Source of the DNA: CAXBES01 sp963974915
GTDB taxonomy: Bacteria; Bacteroidota; Bacteroidia; Flavobacteriales; Flavobacteriaceae
Direction of reading: 5' to 3'
DNA length: 64,000 nt
Assembly (NCBI GenBank): GCA_963974915.1
Contig: CAXBES010000005.1
Location: 149,227-213,226, forward strand
Part shown: positions 33,319-42,324 of the stretch, piece after piece
Numbering within the stretch: position 1 is the stretch's first letter
How the letters are laid out: each line of letters begins with the position of its first letter
Program-made: the position numbers and the translations under genes
Notes under the pieces: model-generated
Seen by the model: the letters and a program-made list of their open reading frames with translations, nothing else
What the model was told of the DNA's origin: nothing
Database searches by the model: none

Positions 33319-35484
33319 TTATTCCTTTACTTTTTCATTCACTTTTTCCGGTAATACTTCGTAGCCCATGTTATAGAGAGTAAATCCGAAGATATCTGCG
33401 TATTGCTCAATTGTTTTACTAACCGGAGTTCCGGCGCCGTGTCCTGCATCGGTTTCAATTCTAATTAAAACCGGGTTCGTACCAGCTTGTTTTTCCTGTA
33501 ATTCGGCTGCGAACTTAAAACTATGTGCCGGTACCACACGGTCGTCATGGTCTCCGGTAGTAATTAATGTTGCCGGATATTCTACGCCTTCTTTCACATT
33601 GTGAAGAGGGGAATAGCCTTTTAAATAATCGAACATTTCTTTACTGTCTTCCGCAGTACCGTAGTCGTATGCCCAACCTGCGCCGGCTGTAAAAGTGTGG
33701 TAACGCAACATGTCAAGAACACCTACAGCAGGCAATGCTACTTTCATTAGGTCAGGACGCTGCGTCATAGTTGCGCCTACAAGTAAACCTCCGTTAGAGC
33801 CACCGCGAATTGCCAGATAGTCTTTAGAAGTATATTTATTATCGATAAGATATTCTGCTGCCGCTATAAAATCGTCGAAAACATTTTGCTTTTGCATTTT
33901 TGTTCCTGCATTGTGCCATTTTTTACCATATTCACCGCCACCACGAAGATTAGGAACCGCATAAATACCTCCTTGTTCCATCCATACTGCGTTGGTAATA
34001 CTAAAACTTGGGGTCAAACTAATATTAAAACCACCGTATCCATAAAGTATCGTTGGGTTGTTGCCGTCTAGTTTCAAACCTTTTTTATGCGTAATGATCA
34101 TAGGTACTTTGGTTCCGTCTTTTGAAGTATAGAATACTTGATTACTCACATAATTTTCAGGATTAAAGTCGATTTCAGGCTTACGATATAACTCTGATGT
34201 TCCTTCAGCTATATTGTATTTATAAATACTGCCCGGTGTCACATAATTAGTGAATGAATAGTATAACTCTTTCTCTTCTTTCTTTGATCCAAAGCCACCT
34301 ACGCTTCCCACTCCGGGAAGTTCAACTTCCCGAATTAATTTCCCATCGTAATCGTATTGTAATACTTTAGATACAGCATCAACCATATAGTTTGCAAAGA
34401 AATAACCACCTCCTGTACCTGGGTTTAATACATTTTCCGTTTCAGGAATAAAATCTACCCAATTTTCGGGAGCCGGATCTGATGCATTTACAGTGACTAT
34501 TTTTTTATTAGGCGCGTTCATATTTGTAACGATATACAATTTTGAGCCGACATTTTCGATAATATAGGAGTCACTATCAGTATGGTCCAGAATGGTAATG
34601 AGCTCGCTATTTGGCTCTGAGAGGTCTTTAAGAAATAGCTTATTTCCCGAAGTTGAAGTACTCGCAGATATTTGTAAATATTTATTGTCTTCACTCACGT
34701 TTCCTCCAACATAACGATGTTTCTCTGCAGGGACTCCTCCAAAAATAAGATGGTCATCTTTTTGTGAGCTTCCTAATTTGTGATAGTATAATTTGTGTTG
34801 ATCTGTCTTGGCAGAAAGCTCACTTCCTTTAGGTTTGTCGTAACTTGAATAATAGAAACCATCGTTTGCTTTCCATGAGAGTTGGCTAAACTTTATATCT
34901 ACCAGGGTATCTTCAATAATTTCTTTGGTTTCAGCATTCATTACTAAAACTTTTCTCCAATCACTTCCGCCTTCAGAAATACTATAGGCGGCAATTTTAC
35001 CATCTTCTGAAAAACTTAGTCCGCCAAGAGAAATAGTACCATCTTCTTTAAATGTGTTTGGGTCTAAGAAAACAGTTGCAGTGTCGGGGTCATCACCGGT
35101 TTTGTAACGATAGATCACATATTGATTTTGGAGTCCGTCGTTCTTATAAAAATAAGTGTAGTCACCTTCTTTAAACGGCGGACCTACTTTTTCGTAGTTC
35201 CACAAGGTAGAAAGGCGTTGTTTTAATTCTTCTCTGAAAGGAATCTTATCAAGATAGCCATAGGTTACTTCATTTACATCCCTAACCCAAGCTTCGGTTT
35301 CAGGGCTTCGATCGTCTTCGAGCCAGCGATAAGGGTCTTTTACTTCAGTTCCAAAATAGGTGTCAACGGTATCTACTTTTTTGGTTTCGATGTAATTCAC
35401 AGCGATCTTCTCTTTTATGGGTTCTACAGTCTTACACGCCACAACAGAAAGGGCGAATAAAACCGGAATTATGGATTTTTTCAT
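33319..35484 (-). CDS. Prolyl oligopeptidase (S9A family), probable lipoprotein
   Basis: This post-proline serine endopeptidase of 721 aa begins with a lipoprotein-type signal (LFALSVVAC, Cys17). A seven-bladed propeller (about 80-440) precedes the alpha/beta-hydrolase domain. The catalytic serine lies in AIRGGSNGGLL (about residue 560), the aspartate in GDHDDRVVP and the histidine at His682 (DAGHGAGT), with GYGGF as oxyanion region. It fits PREP-like enzymes of the Bacteroidetes envelope that cleave peptides after Pro. It is transcribed alone from a promoter-like TTTG-N17-TATTTTTA (minus strand, 35504-35532). Confidence 0.93.
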   Translation of the reverse strand: MKKSIIPVLFALSVVACKTVEPIKEKIAVNYIETKKVDTVDTYFGTEVKDPYRWLEDDRSPETEAWVRDVNEVTYGYLDKIPFREELKQRLSTLWNYEKVGPPFKEGDYTYFYKNDGLQNQYVIYRYKTGDDPDTATVFLDPNTFKEDGTISLGGLSFSEDGKIAAYSISEGGSDWRKVLVMNAETKEIIEDTLVDIKFSQLSWKANDGFYYSSYDKPKGSELSAKTDQHKLYYHKLGSSQKDDHLIFGGVPAEKHRYVGGNVSEDNKYLQISASTSTSGNKLFLKDLSEPNSELITILDHTDSDSYIIENVGSKLYIVTNMNAPNKKIVTVNASDPAPENWVDFIPETENVLNPGTGGGYFFANYMVDAVSKVLQYDYDGKLIREVELPGVGSVGGFGSKKEEKELYYSFTNYVTPGSIYKYNIAEGTSELYRKPEIDFNPENYVSNQVFYTSKDGTKVPMIITHKKGLKLDGNNPTILYGYGGFNISLTPSFSITNAVWMEQGGIYAVPNLRGGGEYGKKWHNAGTKMQKQNVFDDFIAAAEYLIDNKYTSKDYLAIRGGSNGGLLVGATMTQRPDLMKVALPAVGVLDMLRYHTFTAGAGWAYDYGTAEDSKEMFDYLKGYSPLHNVKEGVEYPATLITTGDHDDRVVPAHSFKFAAELQEKQAGTNPVLIRIETDAGHGAGTPVSKTIEQYADIFGFTLYNMGYEVLPEKVNEKVKE

Positions 35485-35503
35485 TATTCGAGTTTTGATG
35501 CCC

Positions 35504-35532
35504 TAAAAATAGTAAAAAGAAAGCTTTCAAAG
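35504..35532 (-). promoter_or_regulatory. Candidate promoter of the prolyl oligopeptidase gene
   Basis: On the minus strand TTTG (35532-35529), a 17-base spacer and TATTTTTA (35511-35504) lie about 20 bases upstream of the start; the -7 box has one mismatch to TAnnTTTG. Confidence 0.45.
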
Positions 35533-35577
35533 GGTTATATATCGGGCTTTTACAACATCGATATACAATTTAATTGA

Positions 35578-35949
35578 TCAAAACAACGGACGGTATAATT
35601 TCCAGTGTTTATAAATGAGAATGGCGTTAATAATAGCGATTACCAAGGCACCCCATATATCGGGTAAATCCATAAACAAATGGAATAACACAATGTTAAC
35701 CGATATTGGAACTAGCAGTAGTAAAGCGAAAGGAACGGCTTTGTTGAAAAGTAGCAGTAGACCAATAATTACTTCTAATGCACCTACTATTGGTAACACA
35801 TAGCCGGTTGCGTTTAGCGAACTCATAAAATTGGCTGCTTGTGTGGGTAGTTCCGGCATAGGCATAAAGCCAATAAATTTATTCAATCCGAAGACGATTA
35901 ACCCTAACGCTAAAATGAGACGTAGGATCTTAGTAAAAGTTGAATTCAT
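35578..35949 (-). CDS. DoxX-like membrane protein (copy 1)
   Basis: This four-helix inner-membrane protein has 123 aa and belongs to the DoxX/DoxD-like superfamily. LRLILALGLIVFGLNKFIGF and VPFALLLLVPISVNIVLFH are the recognisable segments. Members are linked to respiratory or oxidative-stress complexes, but no function is established for this branch. It is clearly paralogous to the next gene upstream and follows it in the same direction with a 95-base gap. Confidence 0.87.
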   Translation of the reverse strand: MNSTFTKILRLILALGLIVFGLNKFIGFMPMPELPTQAANFMSSLNATGYVLPIVGALEVIIGLLLLFNKAVPFALLLLVPISVNIVLFHLFMDLPDIWGALVIAIINAILIYKHWKLYRPLF

Positions 35950-36044
35950 ATGGATGGTTTTAAGTGTTTGATTTTAAAGATACTTAAAAAAATAAGACGG
36001 AATTTAAAATTTTAAACTCCGGCTTATGCTCCAAACATAAATTC

Positions 36045-36443
36045 TTATTTAAACAAAGGACGATAAGCATCCCGATTTGTATATATGAGATAACCGTTCA
36101 CTAAAGCAACTAAAATTGCCGGAATAATATTAGGGATATTTAAGAATACGTGGAAAAGTATAATGTTTACCGAAATGGGTACAAGCATTACCAAAGCAAA
36201 AGGAACCCACTTTTTCAGAACTAATAATGAGCCTACAACAGCTTCCGTAATGCCTACAAAGTTCATTATATATCCCTTGCCAATACTTTCAGACCATGAA
36301 AAACGCAATGCAGTAAATACATATTCCGCTTCGGGATACCCCGTAAAATCGAAATCGGTCATAAACCAAAGAAACTTATTTAGACCAAAGGCTAACAACA
36401 TTAGACCTAATCCATAACGGAGTACAACGTCCTGTTTTTTCAT
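36045..36443 (-). CDS. DoxX-like membrane protein (copy 2)
   Basis: This 132-aa four-helix protein is a tandem paralogue of the 35578-35949 gene: LRYGLGLMLLAFGLNKFLWF and VPFALVMLVPISVNIILFH align with its partner, and both end in YRPLF. It differs by a longer loop between helices 1 and 2 (MTDFDFTGYPEAEYVFTALR). It starts from ATG after a short leader. Probably one transcript with copy 1. Confidence 0.87.
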   Translation of the reverse strand: MKKQDVVLRYGLGLMLLAFGLNKFLWFMTDFDFTGYPEAEYVFTALRFSWSESIGKGYIMNFVGITEAVVGSLLVLKKWVPFALVMLVPISVNIILFHVFLNIPNIIPAILVALVNGYLIYTNRDAYRPLFK

Positions 36444-36507
36444 CGAAGTGTTTCAGCGGGTTGTCAATATTAGACGAACCGGCAATAGTACACTTACAAT
36501 GAGACAA

Positions 36508-37497
36508 TTATACCAAAGAATTCTCTACAAGATATTCTGCTATTTGAACGGCATTAGTTGCAGCACCTTTACGTAGGTTATCACTAACAATCCACATGTT
36601 TAAGGTGTTGGGCTGTGTGGTATCTCGTCGCAATCTACCCACAAATACATCATCCTTATCGTGTGCGTAAATGGGCATAGGATAACTGTTTGTAATGGGG
36701 TTATCTTGCACCACAATTCCCGGAGTTTCATGTAAAAGTCTTCGAACATCACTAAGGTCGAAATCTTCAATAAATTCAACGTTTACCGATTCACTATGCC
36801 CGCCTGCAGTGGGGATACGCACGGCGGTAGCCGAAACAGAAAAAGTTCGATCGTCCAGTATTTTTTGAGGCTCACGCGCTAATTTCATTTCCTCTTTGGT
36901 ATACCCGTTTTCTTCAAAAACATCACAATGTGGAATGGCATTTCGGTGAATAGGATAAGGATATGCCATTTCTCCTCCAATTCCGGCCATTTCATTTTCC
37001 ATTTGCTGTACTGCCTTCGCGCCGGTTCCGGACACCGATTGATATGTAGAAACAACCACTCTGCGCATTTTGTACTTTTTATGAAGTGGTGATAATGCCA
37101 TTACTAATTGTATAGTGGAGCAATTTGGATTTGCGATTATTTTATCTTCGGAAGTAAGGGCATTCGCATTTATCTCGGGAACAACAAGTTTTTTTGTTGG
37201 ATCCATGCGCCATGCTGAAGAGTTATCAATAACAGTGCTTCCAACTTCGGCAAATTTTGGAGCCCATTGTAAAGAGATATCACCTCCCGCCGAAAATATA
37301 GCGATATCGGGCTTGGCAAGTATAGCATCCTGTATACTAATAAGAGTATGTTTATCACCTTTAAAATCCAGAGTTTTTCCTACCGAAGCTTCAGAGGCTA
37401 CGACTAACAACTCTGTAATCGGAAAATTACGCTCTGCGAGTACTTTTAACATGACCGTGCCTACCATACCGGTGGCGCCAACAACTGCTATTTTCAT
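36508..37497 (-). CDS. asd: Aspartate-semialdehyde dehydrogenase
   Basis: Asd makes aspartate-4-semialdehyde from aspartyl phosphate, the branch point to lysine/diaminopimelate, threonine and methionine. The protein starts MKIAVVGATGMVGTVML at 37497 (the frame extends seven codons further but the Rossmann start fixes the Met). The active-site Cys126 is in NPNCSTIQL; the later histidine is in RIPTAGGHSESV. At 329 aa it is of normal length. It lies between the DoxX pair and mscL; a terminator separates it from mscL. Confidence 0.96.
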   Translation of the reverse strand: MKIAVVGATGMVGTVMLKVLAERNFPITELLVVASEASVGKTLDFKGDKHTLISIQDAILAKPDIAIFSAGGDISLQWAPKFAEVGSTVIDNSSAWRMDPTKKLVVPEINANALTSEDKIIANPNCSTIQLVMALSPLHKKYKMRRVVVSTYQSVSGTGAKAVQQMENEMAGIGGEMAYPYPIHRNAIPHCDVFEENGYTKEEMKLAREPQKILDDRTFSVSATAVRIPTAGGHSESVNVEFIEDFDLSDVRRLLHETPGIVVQDNPITNSYPMPIYAHDKDDVFVGRLRRDTTQPNTLNMWIVSDNLRKGAATNAVQIAEYLVENSLV

Positions 37498-37551
37498 TAC
37501 TTTAATTTTGAGCAGCAAAAGTAAAACTTCGATTTTAATTAATTCAGAATA

Positions 37552-37592
37552 AAAAGATAAAAAATACCCTCCATAGCATTGTCCATGGAGGG
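37552..37592 (-). terminator. Terminator after mscL
   Basis: CCCTCCAT (37567-37574) pairs with ATGGAGGG (37585-37592). On the minus strand the stem is followed by TATTTTTTATC, giving a good T tail for mscL, which ends at 37660; the 67-base distance is somewhat long. Confidence 0.8.
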
Positions 37593-37659
37593 TTTAGTTA
37601 GAATATATAATGTAGCGGCACTCCGACTTCCTTTAGAAGCCTTTGTGTTTAGTGACGTA

Positions 37660-38070
37660 TTATTTCTTTCTTAATTCGTCACGAATTTCAATTAGTAACT
37701 CTTCTTGAGTTGGCCCTGCCGGTGCTGCAGGTGCTTCCTCAACAGGTTTTTTAGTTTTGTTGTATGCTTTAACGATCATAAACAATACAAAACCAACAAT
37801 TATCAAGTTGATGATAGCATTTACCCATTTACCATACATAACGGCATTTTCAGGCTCTGTTACTGTTCCATCTGCTGCTACGACAGCTTCATCAAGAACA
37901 ACTTTCATATCGGCGAAATCGACACCGCCGGCAAAATGACCAACGATTGGCATCATAATGTCTGTTACAAATCCATTGACTACAAGACCTACGGCTCCGG
38001 CCAAAATTACAGCAACAGCCAGATCAATGACATTGCCGGTCATAATAAAATTCTTAAATTCTTTTAACAT
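37660..38070 (-). CDS. mscL: Large-conductance mechanosensitive channel
   Basis: MscL is the homopentameric inner-membrane channel that opens on sudden osmotic downshift. The 136 aa show the N-terminal amphipathic helix and TM1 (FIMTGNVIDLAVAVILAGAVG), a periplasmic loop of usual size and TM2 (NAIINLIIVGFVLFMIVKA), followed by an Ala/Pro/Glu-rich linker and a C-terminal helix (QEELLIEIRDELRKK). It is downstream of tdk-alr on the same strand. Confidence 0.96.
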   Translation of the reverse strand: MLKEFKNFIMTGNVIDLAVAVILAGAVGLVVNGFVTDIMMPIVGHFAGGVDFADMKVVLDEAVVAADGTVTEPENAVMYGKWVNAIINLIIVGFVLFMIVKAYNKTKKPVEEAPAAPAGPTQEELLIEIRDELRKK

Positions 38071-38150
38071 TGTTAGTGGGTTTTATGTTAATAATGCGGC
38101 AATTTAACTAAAAACTAGACCAGTTTCACATTGCTATGGACAAACGCGGG

Positions 38151-39260
38151 TTATTTTCGACAAGTAACACGATTTACTCGCTGAGAAATAGCAGTTAGCA
38201 ATTCGTAGGGTATAGAATCAATTGCTTTCGAGAGTTCTTCGGAAGTAGGATCTGTGCCAAATACAATTACCTCGTCCCCTTCTTTACAATTGATATGCGT
38301 TACATCTACCATGATCATGTCCATACAAACATTTCCAACTATTGGAGCTTTTTTACCGTTGATCTTCACCCAGCCTACTTTGTTTCCGTAGGCGCGGCTA
38401 ATTCCATCGGCATGGCCAATGGGCAAAGTGGCTGTTTTCATTATTTCGGTTGCTAAATATGCTCTGTTGTATCCAACACTTTCTCCCGGACTAATAGTAT
38501 GTATTTGCGAAATGACAGTTTTTAAGGTAGAAACAGGAATCAGATTTTTGTTTTCTTCGGAATCATTTCCGAAGCCATACAAACCAATTCCGGTACGTAC
38601 CATATCGTATTGTGCCTCAGGATAATTAATGATTCCCGAGGTGTTTAACGTGTGAAACATTGGTTTGTACTCGAGAGCTTGTGTTAGCACTTTTGTAATA
38701 ACCGCAAATCTTTCTAATTGATCTTTTGTAAAAGGTGCTTCCGAAGCATCTTCACTTGCAGCGAGATGTGAAAAAGCAGATTTAACTTTAATAGCTGTAG
38801 TGTTTGAGAGGATCTCAAGTATTTCCTGAAGGTTCTCTTTTTGAAATCCAAGACGATTGAGACCGGTGTTAAATTTTAAATGAACAGGATAATTGGTTTG
38901 TTTCTTTTCTTCTGCGAAAGCGATAAATTCTCTCAGCATTTTAAGCGAATAAATACTTGGCTCTAAACAACGATTGAGAATTACATCAAAATTACCGGGC
39001 AACGGATGAAGCACTAAAATAGGGGTTTCTATCTTCGCATCCCTAAGAACTTCGCCTTCGGCGGAGTAGGCTACAGCAAAATAATGAACCCCAAGTTTCA
39101 CTAATTCTTCCGAAACCGCAACCGGATCACTACCATACGCATAAGCTTTTACAACAGCCAATACTTTAGTTTCGGGTTTAAGGTTTTTGGTGAGATATCG
39201 ATAGTTATGACCTAATGCGTTTAGGTCTATTTCTAAGGTGGTTTCGAAGGCTCTTGGCAT
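38151..39260 (-). CDS. alr: Alanine racemase
   Basis: This pyridoxal-phosphate enzyme provides D-alanine for peptidoglycan. The 369 aa have the PLP lysine at Lys38 in VVKAYAYGS and the C-terminal domain with CMDMIMVDVTH; the second catalytic base (Tyr) falls in VGYNRAYLA. It is preceded by tdk with only 3 bases between stop and start, so the two are co-transcribed; this pairing is common in Bacteroidetes. There is no MurF fusion, which some relatives have. Confidence 0.95.
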   Translation of the reverse strand: MPRAFETTLEIDLNALGHNYRYLTKNLKPETKVLAVVKAYAYGSDPVAVSEELVKLGVHYFAVAYSAEGEVLRDAKIETPILVLHPLPGNFDVILNRCLEPSIYSLKMLREFIAFAEEKKQTNYPVHLKFNTGLNRLGFQKENLQEILEILSNTTAIKVKSAFSHLAASEDASEAPFTKDQLERFAVITKVLTQALEYKPMFHTLNTSGIINYPEAQYDMVRTGIGLYGFGNDSEENKNLIPVSTLKTVISQIHTISPGESVGYNRAYLATEIMKTATLPIGHADGISRAYGNKVGWVKINGKKAPIVGNVCMDMIMVDVTHINCKEGDEVIVFGTDPTSEELSKAIDSIPYELLTAISQRVNRVTCRK

Positions 39261-39263
39261 TGG

Positions 39264-39902
39264 TTAAACTTGCTTTTTCGATGAAATCTCTTCCGGTTCT
39301 TTCACTTCCATCTTGCCTACTTTTTCCCGCAATGTCGCCTTGTAATAAGCTGCGCGACTCAAGGGTTCGTATTCTTCTGTTTCTCCCAGCAAAACCAAAT
39401 CATCACTTTGAGCTTTACGGTAACTATAATGGGCAAGATTCCCCGTTCGAGTGCAAACGGCATGCACTTTTGTTACATATTCGGCTGTTGCCATTAAAGC
39501 AGGCATTGGACCAAAAGGATTTCCTTTGTAATCCATATCCAAGCCGGCGACGATCACTCGAACACCTCGATTTGCTAAGTCATTACAAACTTTTACGATC
39601 TCATCATCAAAAAATTGAGCTTCATCAATACCAACGACATCACAATTATCGGCTAAGATTGGAATATTGGCCGCGGCAGGTACCGGCGTTGATCTAATTT
39701 CGTTGCTATCATGAGAGATCACTTTGTCTTCGTCATAACGTACATCGATATTAGGCTTAAATATCTCAACGCGTTGCCTTGCAAACTTAGCTCGTTTTAG
39801 TCTCCGAATAAGTTCTTCTGTTTTTCCCGAAAACATAGAACCGCAGATCACTTCGATCCAGCCAAATTGTTCTTTTTGATTGACGGTATTTTCGAGAAAC
39901 AT
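39264..39902 (-). CDS. tdk: Thymidine kinase, zinc-site-less form
   Basis: This type II thymidine kinase salvages thymidine to dTMP. The 212 aa have the P-loop CGSMFSGKTEELIRR (about 21-35), the Walker B-like GIDEAQFFDDE and the lasso region. The structural zinc site of type II TKs (four Cys) is largely lost: the first CxxC is VCTRTGN and the second is EYEPLSRAAYYKA, so only one Cys remains. It is the first gene of the tdk-alr unit. The C-terminus ends in a Lys/Glu-rich tail. Confidence 0.92.
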   Translation of the reverse strand: MFLENTVNQKEQFGWIEVICGSMFSGKTEELIRRLKRAKFARQRVEIFKPNIDVRYDEDKVISHDSNEIRSTPVPAAANIPILADNCDVVGIDEAQFFDDEIVKVCNDLANRGVRVIVAGLDMDYKGNPFGPMPALMATAEYVTKVHAVCTRTGNLAHYSYRKAQSDDLVLLGETEEYEPLSRAAYYKATLREKVGKMEVKEPEEISSKKQV

Positions 39903-40201
39903 AAGTTTTTAAATTAGGCGCTAAGACTATTTATTATTTTAGTGTAGTTTATAAAACATTTTCACAGAATCCTTTTTTTAGAATGTGAAAATATGACGTT
40001 GTGATACAAGAAAACAAAAATAGTTGACGTTTACATAAAGGATGCGTAAATTTATAAAAACAAAATAGAGAATAGGATAATAATTTCAAAAGTTATGAAA
40101 CAAAAGGTTTGTTCATTTCAAGTTAGAATCTTAACTTTTATAAAGAGGAAATTATTATGTTAATGAACCATTTTTTCAGAAGAAAAATAAATAAGTACTA
40201 G
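39903..40201. other. Divergent intergenic region between tdk and the 263-aa protein gene
   Basis: The 299 bases are AT-rich. A short open frame (40157-40201, 14 codons) is preceded by GAGGAAATTATT, an unusually good Shine-Dalgarno for this group, and its TAG stop lies directly before the next gene's ATG. A second one (22 codons) starts at 40095. Neither has other support. I see no clean TAnnTTTG box. Confidence 0.4.
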
Positions 40202-40993
40202 ATGAAAAAGAAGATCAGATCACAGATTGTGGCACTTGCGAAGCAGATTATACAGAATGAAAATTCGTTTGATACTTCCGTTGTAAAAAGATCGGTCGCA
40301 CAAATACATGAGAAGTTGGCGGTATTAGAATATTTGGAATCTCAACTTTTAGAGCATTCAGAAGAAGAAAGAGAAACAGCATTAGACTCCAAAAGCTTCC
40401 GAGAAGAAAATTGGTTTGCAGACCCAAAGCCTGTACCTCAACCCAATCATAAAGATGAATTGGCCGAACCGGTGATAGAAAAGATAAAAGATATCGTTGC
40501 ACAAATGCCTTCGTCAACTCAACAGGTTGATGAAATGTTGGACGAGGTCCTTCCGCAGAAAAAATATATCAAGAATGATCTGGAGGAGTTTGCTTCAAAC
40601 TATCAACAAACACCAACTTTTGAACGAAAGGAACCCGCGAAAGGGATTGATGTTATGGAAAGCGATGAGAAGCGCACCTTTCCACCAGACCAGGGCACTA
40701 AAAATCATCCAACAAATTTAAATTCAGATCAAAATAAACCAAGGTCAATTAACGACAAGATAAACCAAGGCCTTCAAATTGGATTGAACGACAGATTGGC
40801 GTTTATAAAGCATTTGTTCGACGGAAAGGTAGAGGATTATACGCGAGTTCTTTCTCAGATTAGCACCATGAATTCTTATGCCGAAGCTTCTAATTTTATT
40901 TCTGATAAAATAAAACCCGACTACAATTATTGGCTGGCAAAAGAGGAGTACAGTGAGCGCTTTATGAATATAATTGAAAAGAGTTTTAATTAA
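40202..40993 (+). CDS. Conserved hypothetical protein
   Basis: This soluble protein of 263 aa has no signal or membrane segment. It has an N-terminal helical part (MKKKIRSQIVALAKQIIQNE), a long disordered, acidic and Pro/Gln-rich middle (about 55-190) and a C-terminal helical domain (GLNDRLAFIKHLFDGKVEDY ... KPDYNYWLAKEEYSERF). The C-terminal phrase is widespread in Flavobacteriia, as I recall, but unnamed. It lies upstream of rsmI with a 64-base gap; no function can be stated. Confidence 0.8.
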   Translation: MKKKIRSQIVALAKQIIQNENSFDTSVVKRSVAQIHEKLAVLEYLESQLLEHSEEERETALDSKSFREENWFADPKPVPQPNHKDELAEPVIEKIKDIVAQMPSSTQQVDEMLDEVLPQKKYIKNDLEEFASNYQQTPTFERKEPAKGIDVMESDEKRTFPPDQGTKNHPTNLNSDQNKPRSINDKINQGLQIGLNDRLAFIKHLFDGKVEDYTRVLSQISTMNSYAEASNFISDKIKPDYNYWLAKEEYSERFMNIIEKSFN

Positions 40994-41057
40994 TAATTTT
41001 ATTTCAAACAGCCTTTTTAAATAATTTCTTCGGAAAGGTTTGTAGAGCCCTGTACAT

Positions 41058-41729
41058 ATGGGAAAACTATATTTAGTACCTACCCCAATAGGAAACCTGA
41101 AAGATATGACCTATCGCGCTGTTGAAGTGCTACAGGATGTAGATCTAATACTCGCCGAAGACACACGAACCAGTGGAAAACTATTAAAACACTTCCAAAT
41201 TACTACGCATATGCAGTCCCATCATATGCACAATGAACACAAAACAACTGAAGGAATCGTAAATCGAATCAAAGCCGGAGAAAATATGGCTCTTATTAGT
41301 GATGCGGGGACTCCGGCAATTAGCGATCCGGGATTTCTGTTAACCCGTGCTTGCGTGGAAGCAGGAGTTGAAGTAGATTGTTTACCCGGTGCGACAGCGT
41401 TTGTGCCGGCATTGGTGAACAGCGGACTTCCAAACGACAAATTCGTATTTGAAGGCTTTCTTCCGGTGAAAAAAGGAAGACAAACCAGATTACAGTTACT
41501 CGCAGAAGAATCCCGTACAATTATTTTTTATGAGTCTCCGCATAAGTTATTGAAATCGCTGTCTCAGTTTGTAGAATATTTTGGTGCCGACCGGAGAGTA
41601 TCTGTATCCAGAGAGATCTCTAAGTTACATGAAGAAACCGTTCGTGGAACTTGTTCAGAAGTCTTAAAGCATTTTGAATCTAAGCCTCCCAAAGGCGAGA
41701 TCGTAATTGTAGTAGGAGGAAAATTATAA
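41058..41729 (+). CDS. rsmI: 16S rRNA (cytidine(1402)-2'-O)-methyltransferase
   Basis: RsmI methylates the 2'-O of C1402 in the 30S decoding centre using SAM. The 223 aa begin MGKLYLVPTPIGNLKDMTYRA (tetrapyrrole-methylase fold) and show the motifs AEDTRTSGKLL and SDAGTPAISDPG, with a SAM-binding ALISDAG loop. E. coli RsmI is about 286 aa; the extra C-terminal domain is missing here, ending at EIVIVVGGKL. The UDG-family gene starts on the very next base. Confidence 0.93.
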   Translation: MGKLYLVPTPIGNLKDMTYRAVEVLQDVDLILAEDTRTSGKLLKHFQITTHMQSHHMHNEHKTTEGIVNRIKAGENMALISDAGTPAISDPGFLLTRACVEAGVEVDCLPGATAFVPALVNSGLPNDKFVFEGFLPVKKGRQTRLQLLAEESRTIIFYESPHKLLKSLSQFVEYFGADRRVSVSREISKLHEETVRGTCSEVLKHFESKPPKGEIVIVVGGKL

Positions 41730-42299
41730 ATGAAGCAATTACTTCGCGACATAAGAAGCTGTGATATTTGCAAGGCACATCTTCCATTGGGGCCAAGACC
41801 TATTATTGAAGCATCAGAAAAATCTAAAATCATAATTATAAGTCAGGCACCAGGCCGTATAGTTCATGAATCGGGAGTTGCGTGGATGGATCAAAGTGGC
41901 AAGAAATTACGAGAATGGCTCGGCGTTGATGAAACCACCTTTTACGATACTAATAATTTTGCAATCCTTCCGATGGGATTTTGTTATCCCGGTAAAGCGA
42001 AAACAGGAGATTTACCCCCTAGAAAGGAATGTGCGCCTCAATGGCATGATTCTGTAGTTGAAAATTTAAGAAACGTCCAATTAACATTACTAATAGGAGC
42101 TTATGCGACATCCTATTACTTGCCAAATGATAAAAGAAATCTTACCCAAAAGGTGCTTAATTACAGAGGTTACCTTCCTGAGTATTGGATTTTACCTCAT
42201 CCATCACCTGTTAATAGATTTTGGCGAAGTAAAAATCCTTGGTTTGAAGAGGAAGTCATATCGCATCTACAACAAAAGATTAAAGCTTGTTTAAGTTAA
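41730..42299 (+). CDS. Uracil-DNA glycosylase family protein
   Basis: This 189-aa protein is of the UDG superfamily (family 4/5-like). The catalytic loop is represented by IIISQAPGRIVHESG (family 4 has GEAPG), the later uracil-recognition motif by ILPHPSPVNRFW. The opening RSCDICKAHL holds two cysteines but not the four-cysteine set of iron-sulphur family 4 enzymes. Expected role: removal of uracil from DNA. The start abuts the rsmI stop, so they form a unit. Confidence 0.85.
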   Translation: MKQLLRDIRSCDICKAHLPLGPRPIIEASEKSKIIIISQAPGRIVHESGVAWMDQSGKKLREWLGVDETTFYDTNNFAILPMGFCYPGKAKTGDLPPRKECAPQWHDSVVENLRNVQLTLLIGAYATSYYLPNDKRNLTQKVLNYRGYLPEYWILPHPSPVNRFWRSKNPWFEEEVISHLQQKIKACLS

Positions 42300-42324
42300 T
42301 CGATCACTATAGGTGCTTTTTAAA

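Noticed and set aside
35578..36443. Fragments of one broken DoxX gene
   Set aside because: Both copies are complete four-helix proteins with the same motifs, so they are paralogues.
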